Source: Ornithinimicrobium murale
GTDB lineage: Bacteria > Actinomycetota > Actinomycetes > Actinomycetales > Dermatophilaceae
Direction of reading: 5' to 3'
Length of the DNA stretch: 64,000 bases
NCBI RefSeq assembly: GCF_003352835.1
Contig: NZ_QLVD01000019.1
Span: forward strand, 408,124 to 472,123
How positions within the stretch are numbered: the first letter of the stretch is position 1; every line of letters begins with the position of its first letter. Positions 43,385 through 52,702 of the stretch are shown here, one piece after another. Position numbers and translations under genes: made by a program. The notes beneath the pieces are model-generated. The model was given only the letters and a program-made list of their open reading frames with translations. It searched no databases and had not been told where the DNA came from.

Positions 43385-45243
43385 CCGCGAAGTCACCGGA
43401 GGCCAAGCGGACGGCCCTGCGCCGGACCCTGGGCCTGATCCGTCCGCACGTTCGCAGCCACACGCCGATCCTTGCCGGGGGTGCAGTGGCACTGCTGCTC
43501 GAGGTCGTCTTCCGGGTGCTCGAGCCGTGGCCGGTCAAGTTCGTGGTGGATGCGGTGACCCGCTCACTCGGCGCTGACCTGTCCGAGGCCGGCCCGCAGG
43601 CCACCTTCCGCCTGCTGCTGGCGTGTGCACTGGCAACCGTGGCGCTCGTCGGCTTCCGCGCCATCTTCAACTACCTGGCCACCGTCGCCTTCGCTCTCGG
43701 CGGCTCGCGCATCGCGACCGAGTTGCGCCAGCGGGTCTTCCGCCACGTCAACCGGCTCTCGACGCAGTATCACTCGACCTCACGCTCCGGTGACCTGGTG
43801 CAGCGACTGGTCAGCGATGTCGGGCGACTGCAGGAGGTCGCCGTCACCGCCGGCATGCCCTTGCTGGTGAATGTCTTCACCCTCGTGGCGATGTCTGGGG
43901 TGATGTTCTGGCTCGACCCGATGCTCGCCCTCATCGTGCTGGTCGCCGCCGTGCTGTTCCTGCTGATGTCTCGGACCAGCACCCCGAAGATCACGCACGC
44001 CTCCCGCAAGACGCGTAGGGCCGAGGGCGACCTGGCCAACATCGCCCAGGAGACGGTGGGTGGCATGCGCGTGGTCCAGGCCTACGGGCTGGAAGGCACG
44101 CTGGAGGACAAGTTCGGCGGACGCAACGCCAAGTCGCTCAAGGACGGAGTGCAGGCCAAGCGACTGTCCGCGGCTCTGGAGCGCGGCACCGACGTCCTGG
44201 TCGGCTGCGCAACGGCGACCGTGCTGATGCTCGGTGGCTACCGGGTGATGCAGGGGGCCATGACCCCCGGCGACCTGGTGATCTTCCTGACCTATCTCAA
44301 GACAGCGATGAAGCCCTTGCGCGACCTCGCCAAGTACACCGGCCGCATCGCGCGGGCCGCAGCCTCCGGCGAGCGGGTCGCTGAAGTGCTCGACCAGGAG
44401 CCCGACATCACCAGCCCGGCGGACCCGATCCACCTGGGGCGCATCCGGGGGGACCTGCGACTGGACCGGGTGACCGCCGGCTACGGCGACAACCCGCCGG
44501 TGCTGCACGCCCTCAACCTGCACATCCCCGAGGGGCAGCGGGTCGCCGTGGTCGGGCCGTCGGGTGCCGGCAAGTCCACCCTCACCGGCCTGGTCACGCG
44601 CATGATGGATGTCCGCAGCGGCGGCATCCGGGTCGACGGTGTGGATGTCCGCCGGCTGGACGTGCACGACCTCCGGTCGCAGATCGCGGTCGTGCTGCAG
44701 GAATCCGTGCTGTTCACGGGCACCATCGCCGACAACATCCGCTACGGTCAGCTGGATGCCACGGACGAGGAGGTGGTCCGGGCGGCACAGCTGGCCCGGG
44801 CCGACGAGTTCATCCGCCGCATGCCCGACGGCTACGACACCCAGGTCGGTGAACGCGGGTCGACCCTATCTGGTGGGCAGCGCCAGCGCATCGCCATCGC
44901 CCGTGCTCTGTTGCGGGACGCCGCCATCGTCATCCTCGATGAGGCCACCGCCGGACTGGACGCTGAGAACGCCGGTGCCGTCCGGGAGGCGATCGACCGG
45001 CTCACACGTGGTCGCACCACCCTGGTGGTGACCCACGACGAGCAGACTGCCCGCGAGTGCGACCGCATCGTGTGGATCGAGGGCGGTGGGGTCCGCTTCG
45101 ATGGTCCCTCGGACAGTGTGCTTCCCGAGGGAGCGGCCTTCACCGGCTCGTCGGAGCAGGGAAGGGCACCGGGCCACCCGGCCGCAGCTTCTCCGCGTCC
45201 GCTGGATGGGCCGGTGCCCATGACCACCGGCGCCGGGAGGTGA
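43381..45243 (+). CDS. ABC exporter (fused membrane and ATPase domains, MsbA-like)
   Basis: Half-transporter of 620 residues acting as a homodimer. Residues about 35-330 carry six membrane helices with RIATELRQRVFRHVNRLS as coupling segment. The ATPase domain has Walker A GPSGAGKST, Q-loop VLQESVLF, signature LSGGQRQR, Walker B AIVILDEATAGLD and switch His in VVTHDEQT. Such exporters flip lipids or glycolipids or export small products. Its place between glycosyltransferases and kinases suggests it exports the glycosylated product. Confidence 0.93.
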   Translation: MTAKSPEAKRTALRRTLGLIRPHVRSHTPILAGGAVALLLEVVFRVLEPWPVKFVVDAVTRSLGADLSEAGPQATFRLLLACALATVALVGFRAIFNYLATVAFALGGSRIATELRQRVFRHVNRLSTQYHSTSRSGDLVQRLVSDVGRLQEVAVTAGMPLLVNVFTLVAMSGVMFWLDPMLALIVLVAAVLFLLMSRTSTPKITHASRKTRRAEGDLANIAQETVGGMRVVQAYGLEGTLEDKFGGRNAKSLKDGVQAKRLSAALERGTDVLVGCATATVLMLGGYRVMQGAMTPGDLVIFLTYLKTAMKPLRDLAKYTGRIARAAASGERVAEVLDQEPDITSPADPIHLGRIRGDLRLDRVTAGYGDNPPVLHALNLHIPEGQRVAVVGPSGAGKSTLTGLVTRMMDVRSGGIRVDGVDVRRLDVHDLRSQIAVVLQESVLFTGTIADNIRYGQLDATDEEVVRAAQLARADEFIRRMPDGYDTQVGERGSTLSGGQRQRIAIARALLRDAAIVILDEATAGLDAENAGAVREAIDRLTRGRTTLVVTHDEQTARECDRIVWIEGGGVRFDGPSDSVLPEGAAFTGSSEQGRAPGHPAAASPRPLDGPVPMTTGAGR

Positions 45244-45251
45244 CTGATCCC

Positions 45252-46496
45252 ATGGCGACAGCGACCCGTTTCGCCGCGAGATACCGTCCGGTGTCGATGA
45301 GCGGCCGCGCCAGCGCTGATCTGCTCATCGATGCGGCCCGCCTCTCCGAGCTGGTCGGCCGCGAGGTGCAGGCCACCCGCCTGAGGTTCAAGCCCGGCCT
45401 GTCCACGACCGCCGTCCTGCTCGACACCGCCCGGGAGGTTGCGCCCCACTGGATCCAGGTCTCTCACGACGCGCACCTGGACAAGTTGCGCAACGCTCTG
45501 GACCGGGCGGAGGAGCGGGCCCAGCGGGTGCACCTGGTGCGGACCGGAGACCTGACGATCGTCCACGGCAGCATCGACACCGATCCCCGGCTGCAGAAGG
45601 GGCTGGACGGGCTGCGCGCGGTGCACCCCTTCGTGAGTGAGGCGGTGACCATGGGTGACCTGCACGTCCTGCGCTACAACCCGCTGCGCCGCCTCGTGCT
45701 GCGGCGGGAGGTTGAGTCCCGTGACCCGCAGATCGTCCGGATCACCGCCCACCCCCAGCGTGGCGTGCGCAGGCAGCTGGCCGCCTACCAGGCAGCCGGC
45801 GTGCCGGTGATCCACCCGGATCGTGACCACCCGGTTGCCGGCAACAAGCGCGTCACCGCCTGGCCGTGGTTCGGACGCGGTGACCTCTCCACCCTGGTGC
45901 CCCAGGACGCTGTCGCACTGGCTCCTGCTGCCGGGGCGGCCCTGGGTCTGCTGCATGGCGCGGACGTGGCCTCGGACGAGGTCACGGCTCCGGCCGACTC
46001 GCTGCGCGCGCTTGTCGAGCACCTCGGGTCGCTGGACCAGGTCGCGGCTTCCCGGATGGACCGGGCCGTGACCCGGCTCGAGGAACGTCTGGGGGCCAGC
46101 GACTGGGCCGTCGGCACGATCCACGGTGACTTCTCAGCAGACCAGGTGCTGGTCGGCCGCGAGGGGGAGGACACCGTGCGCCTCACCGACTTCGACCGGA
46201 CCGGATGCGGTGCGCTCATGGCCGACCTGGGCACCTTCGGGGCGGCCGAGCTCACGCACACATCGTCCGGTGCGCACTTCGGCGGCGTCGACTCCCTGCC
46301 CCTGACCGGCGCGATCCTGACCGGGTATGCCGAGACACCGGCCTCCCTGCTCGTCCCGCCAGACGAGGGCTCGCTGCGCACCTGGGTCGCGCGTGCGCTT
46401 CTGGCCCGGGCCACAGAGCCGTTCCGGGCCGGTGAGCCGGACTGGCTGGAGGGCATCCACCGGCGGCTGGACCAGGTAGAGGCGGTGCTCCGATGA
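45252..46496 (+). CDS. Maltokinase-like phosphotransferase 1
   Basis: Kinase-like protein of 414 residues (APH fold). The catalytic loop is TIHGDFSADQVLV (HGDxxxxQ, about residues 289-299), and the metal Asp is in LTDFDRTGCG. Gln replaces the usual Asn, as in the maltokinase branch (HGDxHxxQ). An N-lobe ATP-site region RFKPGLSTTAVL is present. The second kinase overlaps it by 4 bp and shows the same Gln; the two could form a paralogue pair. Sugar or glycolipid phosphorylation is an inference. Confidence 0.75.
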   Translation: MATATRFAARYRPVSMSGRASADLLIDAARLSELVGREVQATRLRFKPGLSTTAVLLDTAREVAPHWIQVSHDAHLDKLRNALDRAEERAQRVHLVRTGDLTIVHGSIDTDPRLQKGLDGLRAVHPFVSEAVTMGDLHVLRYNPLRRLVLRREVESRDPQIVRITAHPQRGVRRQLAAYQAAGVPVIHPDRDHPVAGNKRVTAWPWFGRGDLSTLVPQDAVALAPAAGAALGLLHGADVASDEVTAPADSLRALVEHLGSLDQVAASRMDRAVTRLEERLGASDWAVGTIHGDFSADQVLVGREGEDTVRLTDFDRTGCGALMADLGTFGAAELTHTSSGAHFGGVDSLPLTGAILTGYAETPASLLVPPDEGSLRTWVARALLARATEPFRAGEPDWLEGIHRRLDQVEAVLR

Positions 46497-47620
46497 CCAG
46501 CGGACCGGTTCCGGAGCAGGTTCAGCTGGGGGAGGACCGGCTGACCATCGACCGTGCCTGGCCCCGCGGCCGCCGAGACGGCCTCGAGGTGATCCTGGTG
46601 GAGGGCCGTGACCTGGCTGGCCGGCTCCGTGCGGCCCGGCTCTGGGTGCGGCCCGCCTCGGGCCTGGGGTGGCAGGTCAGCAAGGTGCAGGTGGCTCCGG
46701 CCGGCATGGACGTCAAGCTGCCGGATCTGGCGGGCGCGAGTGCCGAGGGGACGTTGCTGGTGCACCGCTATGGACGGCGGGCCGTGGTCCGGCGCGCCGC
46801 TGACTTCGTCAAGATCGTCCGAACAGGGGAGGGGCCCGTCGTCGCCGCCGCGGCCCAGCAGGGACGGGACCTCGCGCTGCACGCCGGCTTCGACGCTCCC
46901 ACCGTGGACGGAGTCCGGTCCGGGTCAGTGAGCTTCGGTGTCCTTCCCGGCCGCAGCCTGCACGAGCTAGGGGGCGTGCTCACCCGGTCGGAGTGGGGCC
47001 GCTGGTGGGGCATCTTCACTGATCACTGGCCCCGCCTGGCCCGGCCACTGGCAGAGGCCGGTGCGCGGTCGGGGGCATCGACGGTCGCCCCGTCGGGGAT
47101 CGGCAGCACGCCCGCGCCGCACACCGCTCATGATGAGGTTGCCGTCCTGCGGCGGTGGCAGGAGTGGGTGACGCGGCTGGAGGCGCTGCCCGCCGACCTG
47201 CACGGCACCCTCCTGCGCCGCGTTGAGGACGTCGCGGCCGACCTGGTCAGCCAACCCGCACAGGACCTGGTGGTCAGCCACCGCGACCTGCACGACAAGC
47301 AGATGCTTGCCGAGGGCAACCGTCTCGGATTGCTCGACTTCGACACGGTGGCCCTGGCCGAGCCGGCCCTCGACCTGGCCAACCTCTGGGTGCACGCACG
47401 CCTGCGGGCCGACCAGGGCCTGTGGTCGCAGCGGCACAGTGAGATAGCGCAACAGTCGATCCGCGAGGTCGCCGACTCCCTCGGCGTCAGTGACGAGCGG
47501 TTCGCCACCTACGCCGAGGCCACCCGGCTGCGGCTGGCCTGCCTCTACGCCTTCCGTCCCCGGCACCGCGCTCTGGCCCTGTCCTGGGCCGCGACTCCAC
47601 CTGTGGCTGCGATCGACTGA
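46493..47620 (+). CDS. Maltokinase-like phosphotransferase 2
   Basis: Kinase-like protein of 375 residues. The catalytic loop SHRDLHDKQML (HRDxHxxQ, about residue 262) and LLDFDTVALAEPALDLANL match maltokinase-type APH kinases. The N-terminal part is divergent, with RAARLWVRPASGLGWQVSK instead of a clear glycine-rich loop. Final gene of the operon. Distinct enough from kinase 1 to suggest a different substrate or a pseudokinase partner. Confidence 0.72.
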   Translation: MTSGPVPEQVQLGEDRLTIDRAWPRGRRDGLEVILVEGRDLAGRLRAARLWVRPASGLGWQVSKVQVAPAGMDVKLPDLAGASAEGTLLVHRYGRRAVVRRAADFVKIVRTGEGPVVAAAAQQGRDLALHAGFDAPTVDGVRSGSVSFGVLPGRSLHELGGVLTRSEWGRWWGIFTDHWPRLARPLAEAGARSGASTVAPSGIGSTPAPHTAHDEVAVLRRWQEWVTRLEALPADLHGTLLRRVEDVAADLVSQPAQDLVVSHRDLHDKQMLAEGNRLGLLDFDTVALAEPALDLANLWVHARLRADQGLWSQRHSEIAQQSIREVADSLGVSDERFATYAEATRLRLACLYAFRPRHRALALSWAATPPVAAID

Positions 47621-47641
47621 GGTGTGACGAGAAACACGCCC

Positions 47642-47674
47642 CTGCACTGGGTGCAGATTTGCACGGAGTGCAAA
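47642..47674. promoter_or_regulatory. Twin TetR-type operators
   Basis: Two perfect palindromes lie back to back: CTGCAC-TGG-GTGCAG (47642-47656) and TTTGCAC-GGA-GTGCAAA (47658-47674), centres 17 bp apart. They share the TGCAC/GTGCA half-sites and end about 20 bp before the GTG of the TetR gene, as expected for autoregulation of the TetR-MMPL pair. Confidence 0.7.
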
Positions 47675-47694
47675 GTTGGACCTACCGTTCTTCT

Positions 47695-48363
47695 GTGACC
47701 GACCACGCCGACTCCGACCACGAGGAGCAGGAGGCTGGGCCCGTGCCGGGTCGGCGTGCCCTCAACAAGGCGCGCACCCGGGAGCGGCTGCTGGAGGCCC
47801 TGCGCGCCCAGCTGACGAAGGGGTCGCTGGAGTCGATGACCGTTGAGGAGGTCGCCGAGGCGGCAGGGGTCTCCCGACGCACCTTCTTCAACTACTTCGC
47901 CAGCCTCGAGGCTGCTCTGGCCGAGGGCATGTCCGTCCCCATCGCCGGGATCGCCGAGGCGTTCCGGGCGCGGCCGCTGGGGGAGGAGCCTCTGGTGGCG
48001 ATGGACGCGGCACTGCAGGTGGCGCCCATTCCGCGAGATCTGCTCTCCTGGATCGTCGCCGTCAAGTGCTCCGGACTGGAGCGGCACAGCGTCGCGGTCA
48101 ACGTCTGGACCTATCACCAGGAGTGGTTCGAGGGGCTCTTGCGCGAGCGGCTGCCTGACGCCGGCGAGCTCGCCGTGACCACCCTGGCCGGGGCGGTGAT
48201 GGCCATCTTCGAGGCGGCGGAGCGGCACTGGATGCAGACTCCCGTGGGTGTCGTCGATGACGCCGCGGCAGCGGACTTCAACCGCCTCCTGCGTCAGGGA
48301 CTGCAGTTCGCAGCCGAGGGCTGGGTCACCCCTGCCGAGCCCAGGACTGATCAGCCCCGCTGA
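47695..48363 (+). CDS. TetR/AcrR-family transcriptional repressor
   Basis: Regulator of 222 residues. The N-terminal helix-turn-helix spans about residues 28-75 (RTRERLLEALRAQL, MTVEEVAEAAGVSRRTFFNYF). The C-terminal ligand domain is helical, with MDAALQVAPIPRDLLSWIV and WTYHQEWFEGLLRERL. The start GTG lies just after the twin palindromes. The next gene is an MMPL transporter 92 bp downstream, so it probably represses that exporter together with itself. Confidence 0.9.
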   Translation: MTDHADSDHEEQEAGPVPGRRALNKARTRERLLEALRAQLTKGSLESMTVEEVAEAAGVSRRTFFNYFASLEAALAEGMSVPIAGIAEAFRARPLGEEPLVAMDAALQVAPIPRDLLSWIVAVKCSGLERHSVAVNVWTYHQEWFEGLLRERLPDAGELAVTTLAGAVMAIFEAAERHWMQTPVGVVDDAAAADFNRLLRQGLQFAAEGWVTPAEPRTDQPR

Positions 48364-48455
48364 CCGCTCACGCCGTGGTCAACGGGGACCCGGCCCATCC
48401 GTAGACGACCTGCACCACCACCGGACCACCGGTCCGATCACCGAGAGGAACAACC

Positions 48456-51128
48456 GTGGCTTCCTTCCTGCACCGACTGGGGCGCTGGTGCGCCGACCAC
48501 CCGTGGCGCACCATCGTCGCCTGGGTCCTGATCGTGGCGGCAGCAGGTGGCGCCGCCGCCACGCTGATGAAGCCGCTGAGCAACGAGTTCAGCATGCCAG
48601 GGTCCCGTTTCGAGCAGGTCCTCGGCGACCTGGAGGAAGCGTTGCCAGCCGCTGCCGGGGCCAGCGGCACGGTGGTCTTCACGTCTGAGGGCGGGTTCAC
48701 CGACACCGAGCAGCAGACCGTCGCCGACCTGATCACGCAGTGGCGGGAGATCGACGGCGTGACCTCGGCGACAGATCCGTTCCAGACCCAGGCCGAGCTC
48801 GCGGGTGCCGCCGACCAGATGGCCCAGGGACGCGAGGAGCTGGCGCAGGCCCGCACCGGGCTGGAGGCCGGCCGAGAGGAGCTGCGCGCGGGCCAGGAGG
48901 AGCTCGACGCCGGCAGGGCGGAGTATGAGGCGGGGCTGGCTGCGCTGGAGCAGAACCGGTCCGCGATGTCGCCGGAGATGGTGGCCGGTGCCGAGGCCCA
49001 GCTCGCCGAGGCGAAGGACCAGCTCGATGCCGGCCAGGCCGAGCTGGACGCCGCCAGCCAGGAGTTGGAGCAGGGTGAGGCCGAGCTCACCGCCGGTGAG
49101 CAGCAGCTGGACCTGGGGGAGCGCCTCGCCGAGCTCAGCAGCGGCCTGCGGTTCGTCTCCGAGGACGGCACGGCTGCGCTGTCCCAGCTGCAGTTCGAGT
49201 TCATGGGTGCCTCGCTCGACCCGGCCGTCACCGCCGAGCTGCAGGACCTCGGGGAACAGCTCGAGGGCAGTGGTGTCAGCGTTGAGTACTCCCAGGCCAT
49301 CGTCCAGGACATCTCCAGCGTGGTCGGTGCGACCGAGGCGATCGGCATCGCCGTCGCCGCCGTGGTCCTGCTGGTCATGCTCGGAGGGTTGCTGGCCGCT
49401 GGGCTTCCGCTCCTGATGGCGCTGGTCGGCGTCGGGGTGGGCGTCGGCGGCGCGATGGCTCTGACCCAGTGGGTCGACATGAACAGCGCCACCCCGGCGC
49501 TGGCCCTCATGCTGGGCCTGGCTGTCGGGATCGACTACTCGCTGTTCCTGATCAACCGCCACCGCACCCAGCTGCAACAGGGAATGGAGCTGCGGGCCTC
49601 GATCGCGCTGGCCACCGGGACGTCCGGCAACGCCGTCGTCTTCGCGGGGATGACCGTCTTCATCGCGCTGGCCGCGCTCGTGGTCACGGGGATCCCGTTC
49701 CTGGGTGTCATGGGACTGGTGGCGGCCGGCACGGTGCTGGTCGCCGTGCTGCTGGCGATCACCCTGGCCCCGGCGCTGCTGTCCCTGATGGGCACCCGCA
49801 TCCTCGGCCGTCGCCGTGGCGGCGGCAAGCACGCCGAGAGAGCGCCGACAGAGAGCAGGGGGTGGGCGGCGCGCGTGCAGCGTCACCCGTGGCTCGCGGT
49901 GCTTGGCGTGCTCGTCGCCGTGGCTGCCCTGGCTTTCCCGGCCATGGACATCCGGCTGGGGCTGCCCGACGGTGCCTCCGAGCCCGAGGACTCGACCGCC
50001 TACGCCGCCTATGACCTGACCCGGGAGCACTTCGGTGCAGGATCCAACGGCCCGATCCTGGCGGTCGCGACCCTGGGGGACCCGGTGGAGGACAGCGAGC
50101 AGGCGCTGATGAGCGCCCAGGTCGAGCTCGGTGAGGAGCTGGCCGGCGTGGACGGTGCCGCGTCCGTGGTGCCCGCCGGCATCAGCGACGACCGCTCCAC
50201 GCTCGTCTTCCAGATCGTCCCTGAGGGCGGCCCGGCCGATGAGGTCACCGTCGACCTGGTGCACAACCTGGACAGCGCCGCCGACCAGATCGGGGAGGCT
50301 CACGGTGCAGAGCTGGGCTTCACCGGCCAGACGGTCGCCAATATCGACATCTCCGAGCAGCTGGGCGACGCACTGCCGCTCTACCTGCTGGTGGTGGTCG
50401 GCCTCTCCCTGGTGCTGCTGCTCCTGGTCTTCCGCTCACTGCTCGTGCCGCTGCTGGCCACCGGAGGCTTCCTGCTCTCCGTGGCCGCCGCGTTCGGTGC
50501 CGTCGTCGCGGTCTACCAGTGGGGCGTCGGCAGCGCCTTCTTCGGAGTGCACGAGCCGGGGCCGATCCTGAGCTTCCTGCCGATCCTGCTGATCGGGGTG
50601 CTCTTCGGCCTGGCCATGGACTATCAGGTCTTCCTGGTGTCGGCGATGCGGGAGGCGCATGTGCACGGCGAGAGTGCAGCGCGCGCCGTCGTGAGCGGGT
50701 TCAACCACAGCGCCCGGGTGGTGACCGCCGCCGCGATCATCATGATCTCGGTCTTCGGCGGGTTCGTCTTCGCTCACCTGGCGATGGTCCGCCCGATCGG
50801 TCTCGGACTGGCGGTCGGCGTGCTGATCGACGCCTTCCTGGTCCGGATGACCCTCACCCCGGCCGTGCTCTCGCTGCTGGGTGAGAAGGCGTGGTATCTC
50901 CCGCGCTGGCTGGACCGGATCCTCCCGGAGATGGATGTCGAGGGCGCCAAGCTCGAGCGCGAGCTCGGGGTGGACACCTATCCCGACGGCGACGTCGACA
51001 TCACCCCCGGGGACGACAGCCCCGGCGAGGACACACCCGGGGGTGACGGCCCCGGTGGCGACACTCCCGGTGGCTCGGGTGACGACGCGACCCGGCCCGG
51101 CGCGCAGGAGACGGTCCGCGCCCGCTGA
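48456..51128 (+). CDS. MMPL-family RND transporter
   Basis: Membrane protein of 890 residues with 11-12 helices. After helix 1 there is a large extracytoplasmic domain with a long coiled coil (repeated xEELxAGxxELDAG units, about residues 125-225, interrupted by QNRSAMSPEMVAGAEAQ), typical of MMPL proteins that move lipids or hydrophobic compounds. Helix motifs ALMLGLAVGIDYSLFLINRH and LIGVLFGLAMDYQVFLVSAM carry Asp-Tyr proton-relay pairs. The C-terminus has a Pro/Gly/Asp-rich repeat tail (GDDSPGEDTPGGDGPGGD). GTG start with GAGAGGA upstream. Probably regulated by the adjacent TetR. Confidence 0.93.
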   Translation: MASFLHRLGRWCADHPWRTIVAWVLIVAAAGGAAATLMKPLSNEFSMPGSRFEQVLGDLEEALPAAAGASGTVVFTSEGGFTDTEQQTVADLITQWREIDGVTSATDPFQTQAELAGAADQMAQGREELAQARTGLEAGREELRAGQEELDAGRAEYEAGLAALEQNRSAMSPEMVAGAEAQLAEAKDQLDAGQAELDAASQELEQGEAELTAGEQQLDLGERLAELSSGLRFVSEDGTAALSQLQFEFMGASLDPAVTAELQDLGEQLEGSGVSVEYSQAIVQDISSVVGATEAIGIAVAAVVLLVMLGGLLAAGLPLLMALVGVGVGVGGAMALTQWVDMNSATPALALMLGLAVGIDYSLFLINRHRTQLQQGMELRASIALATGTSGNAVVFAGMTVFIALAALVVTGIPFLGVMGLVAAGTVLVAVLLAITLAPALLSLMGTRILGRRRGGGKHAERAPTESRGWAARVQRHPWLAVLGVLVAVAALAFPAMDIRLGLPDGASEPEDSTAYAAYDLTREHFGAGSNGPILAVATLGDPVEDSEQALMSAQVELGEELAGVDGAASVVPAGISDDRSTLVFQIVPEGGPADEVTVDLVHNLDSAADQIGEAHGAELGFTGQTVANIDISEQLGDALPLYLLVVVGLSLVLLLLVFRSLLVPLLATGGFLLSVAAAFGAVVAVYQWGVGSAFFGVHEPGPILSFLPILLIGVLFGLAMDYQVFLVSAMREAHVHGESAARAVVSGFNHSARVVTAAAIIMISVFGGFVFAHLAMVRPIGLGLAVGVLIDAFLVRMTLTPAVLSLLGEKAWYLPRWLDRILPEMDVEGAKLERELGVDTYPDGDVDITPGDDSPGEDTPGGDGPGGDTPGGSGDDATRPGAQETVRAR

Positions 51129-51150
51129 CCCCTCGGCATACGGCCCCGCT

Positions 51151-51187
51151 GCTGTGCCCTGCCCCGAACTCCGGGGCAGGGCACAGC
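51151..51187. terminator. Perfect 16-bp hairpin terminator
   Basis: GCTGTGCCCTGCCCCG and CGGGGCAGGGCACAGC are exact complements around a 5-nt loop (AACTC). It lies between the convergent MMPL and AztD-like genes and would serve both. Confidence 0.85.
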
Positions 51188-51251
51188 CCGTCCGGGGTGG
51201 GGGAGCGTGGTCCTGGCTGAGGGGACCGGCCCGCCCCGGAAGGCCTGCGGG

Positions 51252-52646
51252 TCAGCCTGTGACGGAGGTCAGCTCGTTCGGGACCACGGGCAGGGGCGCG
51301 GTGTCGATCACCGTCTGCTCGGCGAGGTCCACCACGTGCAGCTCCTGCGTGGCCGGCTCGGTGACATAGGCGAACTCACCCCGGACGTGGAGCGTGGGGC
51401 GCGGCCGCTGCCAGTCCTCGGGCTCCTCCCAGGCGTCGACAACCTCGGTCTGGGCCGTCACCTCCCCGGTGGCCGGGTCGAGCGTGCGGAGTATGCCGTC
51501 AGTCCCCAGGACGAGCGCCTCACCCTCGGGACCGCGCGCCAGGGAGCGGAAGCTGTAGCTGGCCGGCAGGTCCACCACCTGGGAGGTGGCCTCAACCGTG
51601 TCGATCAGGACCACCTGCGTGGGCCGCTCCAGGTCGGCGTCCGGGTCGGTCTTGTAGTCGCCCAGCACGTAGGGGCTCGCCTCGTGGCCGGCCAGGTTGC
51701 CGGAGCGGGCGTAGGCGGCCTCGGCCCGGACCTTGACGAACTCGCCGTCGCGGTAGAGGAGCACCCCGTCCTCGCAGCCGAGAGCGACGACCTCCTCGGC
51801 GGCCACCGTCTCACCGTGCACTCCCGGGCAGTCCTCGCTGCGCGCGATCTCCGTGCCGTCGGCGTCCTGCACGATGGCACCGGTGCGCGCCTCCTGCGTG
51901 CCCACGGTCAGCAGGGTGCTGCCGTCCTCCAGGCGCACGGCCACGCCGTGGTGGGCCTCGGCAGCACTGAGTTGCTCGGTCTCTGGCAGTGCGCTGGGGG
52001 AGAGGTCGTCGCTGGTGAAGGTCTGGATCTCCCCGGTGCCGTCGGCAAAGAGCACGGTGGTGTCGCCGTGGGTCACCACGTGCCCCGGGTGGTCAGCCTC
52101 GAAGACGTGGTCGGTCAACAGTGGCTCGGTGGTATAGGAGTGGTCGTGGTTGCCGTGCGGCACGCTCCAGGTGCCCGCGTCGAGCACCCGGAAGCCGTCG
52201 CTGTCGGTGAGCAGGAAGTGTCGTCCGTCGCCGGCTGGGTTGAGGCGCAGGAAGCCCTCGGCCGGGAGGTCGGCCTCGACGTCCAGGGTGTAGGCGTCCA
52301 GGACCAGCACGCCCCCGTCGTAGGTGACACCCAGCCGGGGGGAGGGCCCGGCCGCCTCGGTGGTGGGGCGGGCGTCTTCGTGGTCCTCGTGGTCGTGGCC
52401 TTCGTGGTCGTGAGTCTCGTCTTTGTGGTCGTGGCCGTGGCCCTCGTGAGTCTCGTCTTCGTGGTCGTGGCCCTCGTGGGCGGGCTCCTCGGTCGTGCCC
52501 CGGGCGGTGTCGTCTGTCGGGACAGCGACGGCATCACTGTCGACCTCTGCGGGCGCCTCTGACTCGGTGGCGCACCCGGCCACCGCGAGAAACAGCCCGG
52601 TGCTGGCGAGGACGGACAGGATGCTGGTGCGTCTGGTTGAATTCAT
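51252..52646 (-). CDS. Histidine-rich AztD-like zinc metallochaperone lipoprotein
   Basis: Extracytoplasmic lipoprotein of 464 residues. Seen: signal peptide with lipobox AVAGC (Cys25), a His/Asp/Glu-rich stretch (EGHDHEDETHEGHGHDHKDE and more) that can bind many Zn2+ ions, and then about 330 residues of repeated short beta-strands (LVLDAYTLDVEADL, DGILRTLDPATGEVT, LHVVDLAEQTVIDTAPLP) forming a beta-propeller-like body. This matches AztD, the periplasmic zinc chaperone that passes Zn2+ to AztC in AztABCD systems. No aztABC lies in the window. A Zur-type box overlaps the promoter. The start at 52646 gives the proper signal peptide; a start at 52691 does not. Confidence 0.8.
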   Translation of the reverse strand: MNSTRRTSILSVLASTGLFLAVAGCATESEAPAEVDSDAVAVPTDDTARGTTEEPAHEGHDHEDETHEGHGHDHKDETHDHEGHDHEDHEDARPTTEAAGPSPRLGVTYDGGVLVLDAYTLDVEADLPAEGFLRLNPAGDGRHFLLTDSDGFRVLDAGTWSVPHGNHDHSYTTEPLLTDHVFEADHPGHVVTHGDTTVLFADGTGEIQTFTSDDLSPSALPETEQLSAAEAHHGVAVRLEDGSTLLTVGTQEARTGAIVQDADGTEIARSEDCPGVHGETVAAEEVVALGCEDGVLLYRDGEFVKVRAEAAYARSGNLAGHEASPYVLGDYKTDPDADLERPTQVVLIDTVEATSQVVDLPASYSFRSLARGPEGEALVLGTDGILRTLDPATGEVTAQTEVVDAWEEPEDWQRPRPTLHVRGEFAYVTEPATQELHVVDLAEQTVIDTAPLPVVPNELTSVTG

Positions 52647-52648
52647 AG

Positions 52649-52680
52649 TGAGAATCATTATCACAACGAGAACGGTTCTC
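52649..52680. promoter_or_regulatory. Zur/Fur-type box with second palindrome
   Basis: TGAGAAT-C-ATTATCA (52649-52663) is a 7-1-7 inverted repeat of the Zur/Fur type. It is followed by a perfect GAGAAC-G-GTTCTC (52668-52680), the two centred 18 bp apart. They lie between the divergent AztD-like and TehA-like genes and would turn both on in zinc limitation if Zur binds. Confidence 0.7.
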
Positions 52681-52702
52681 AGCAACCGCACTGGTCACAA
52701 TC

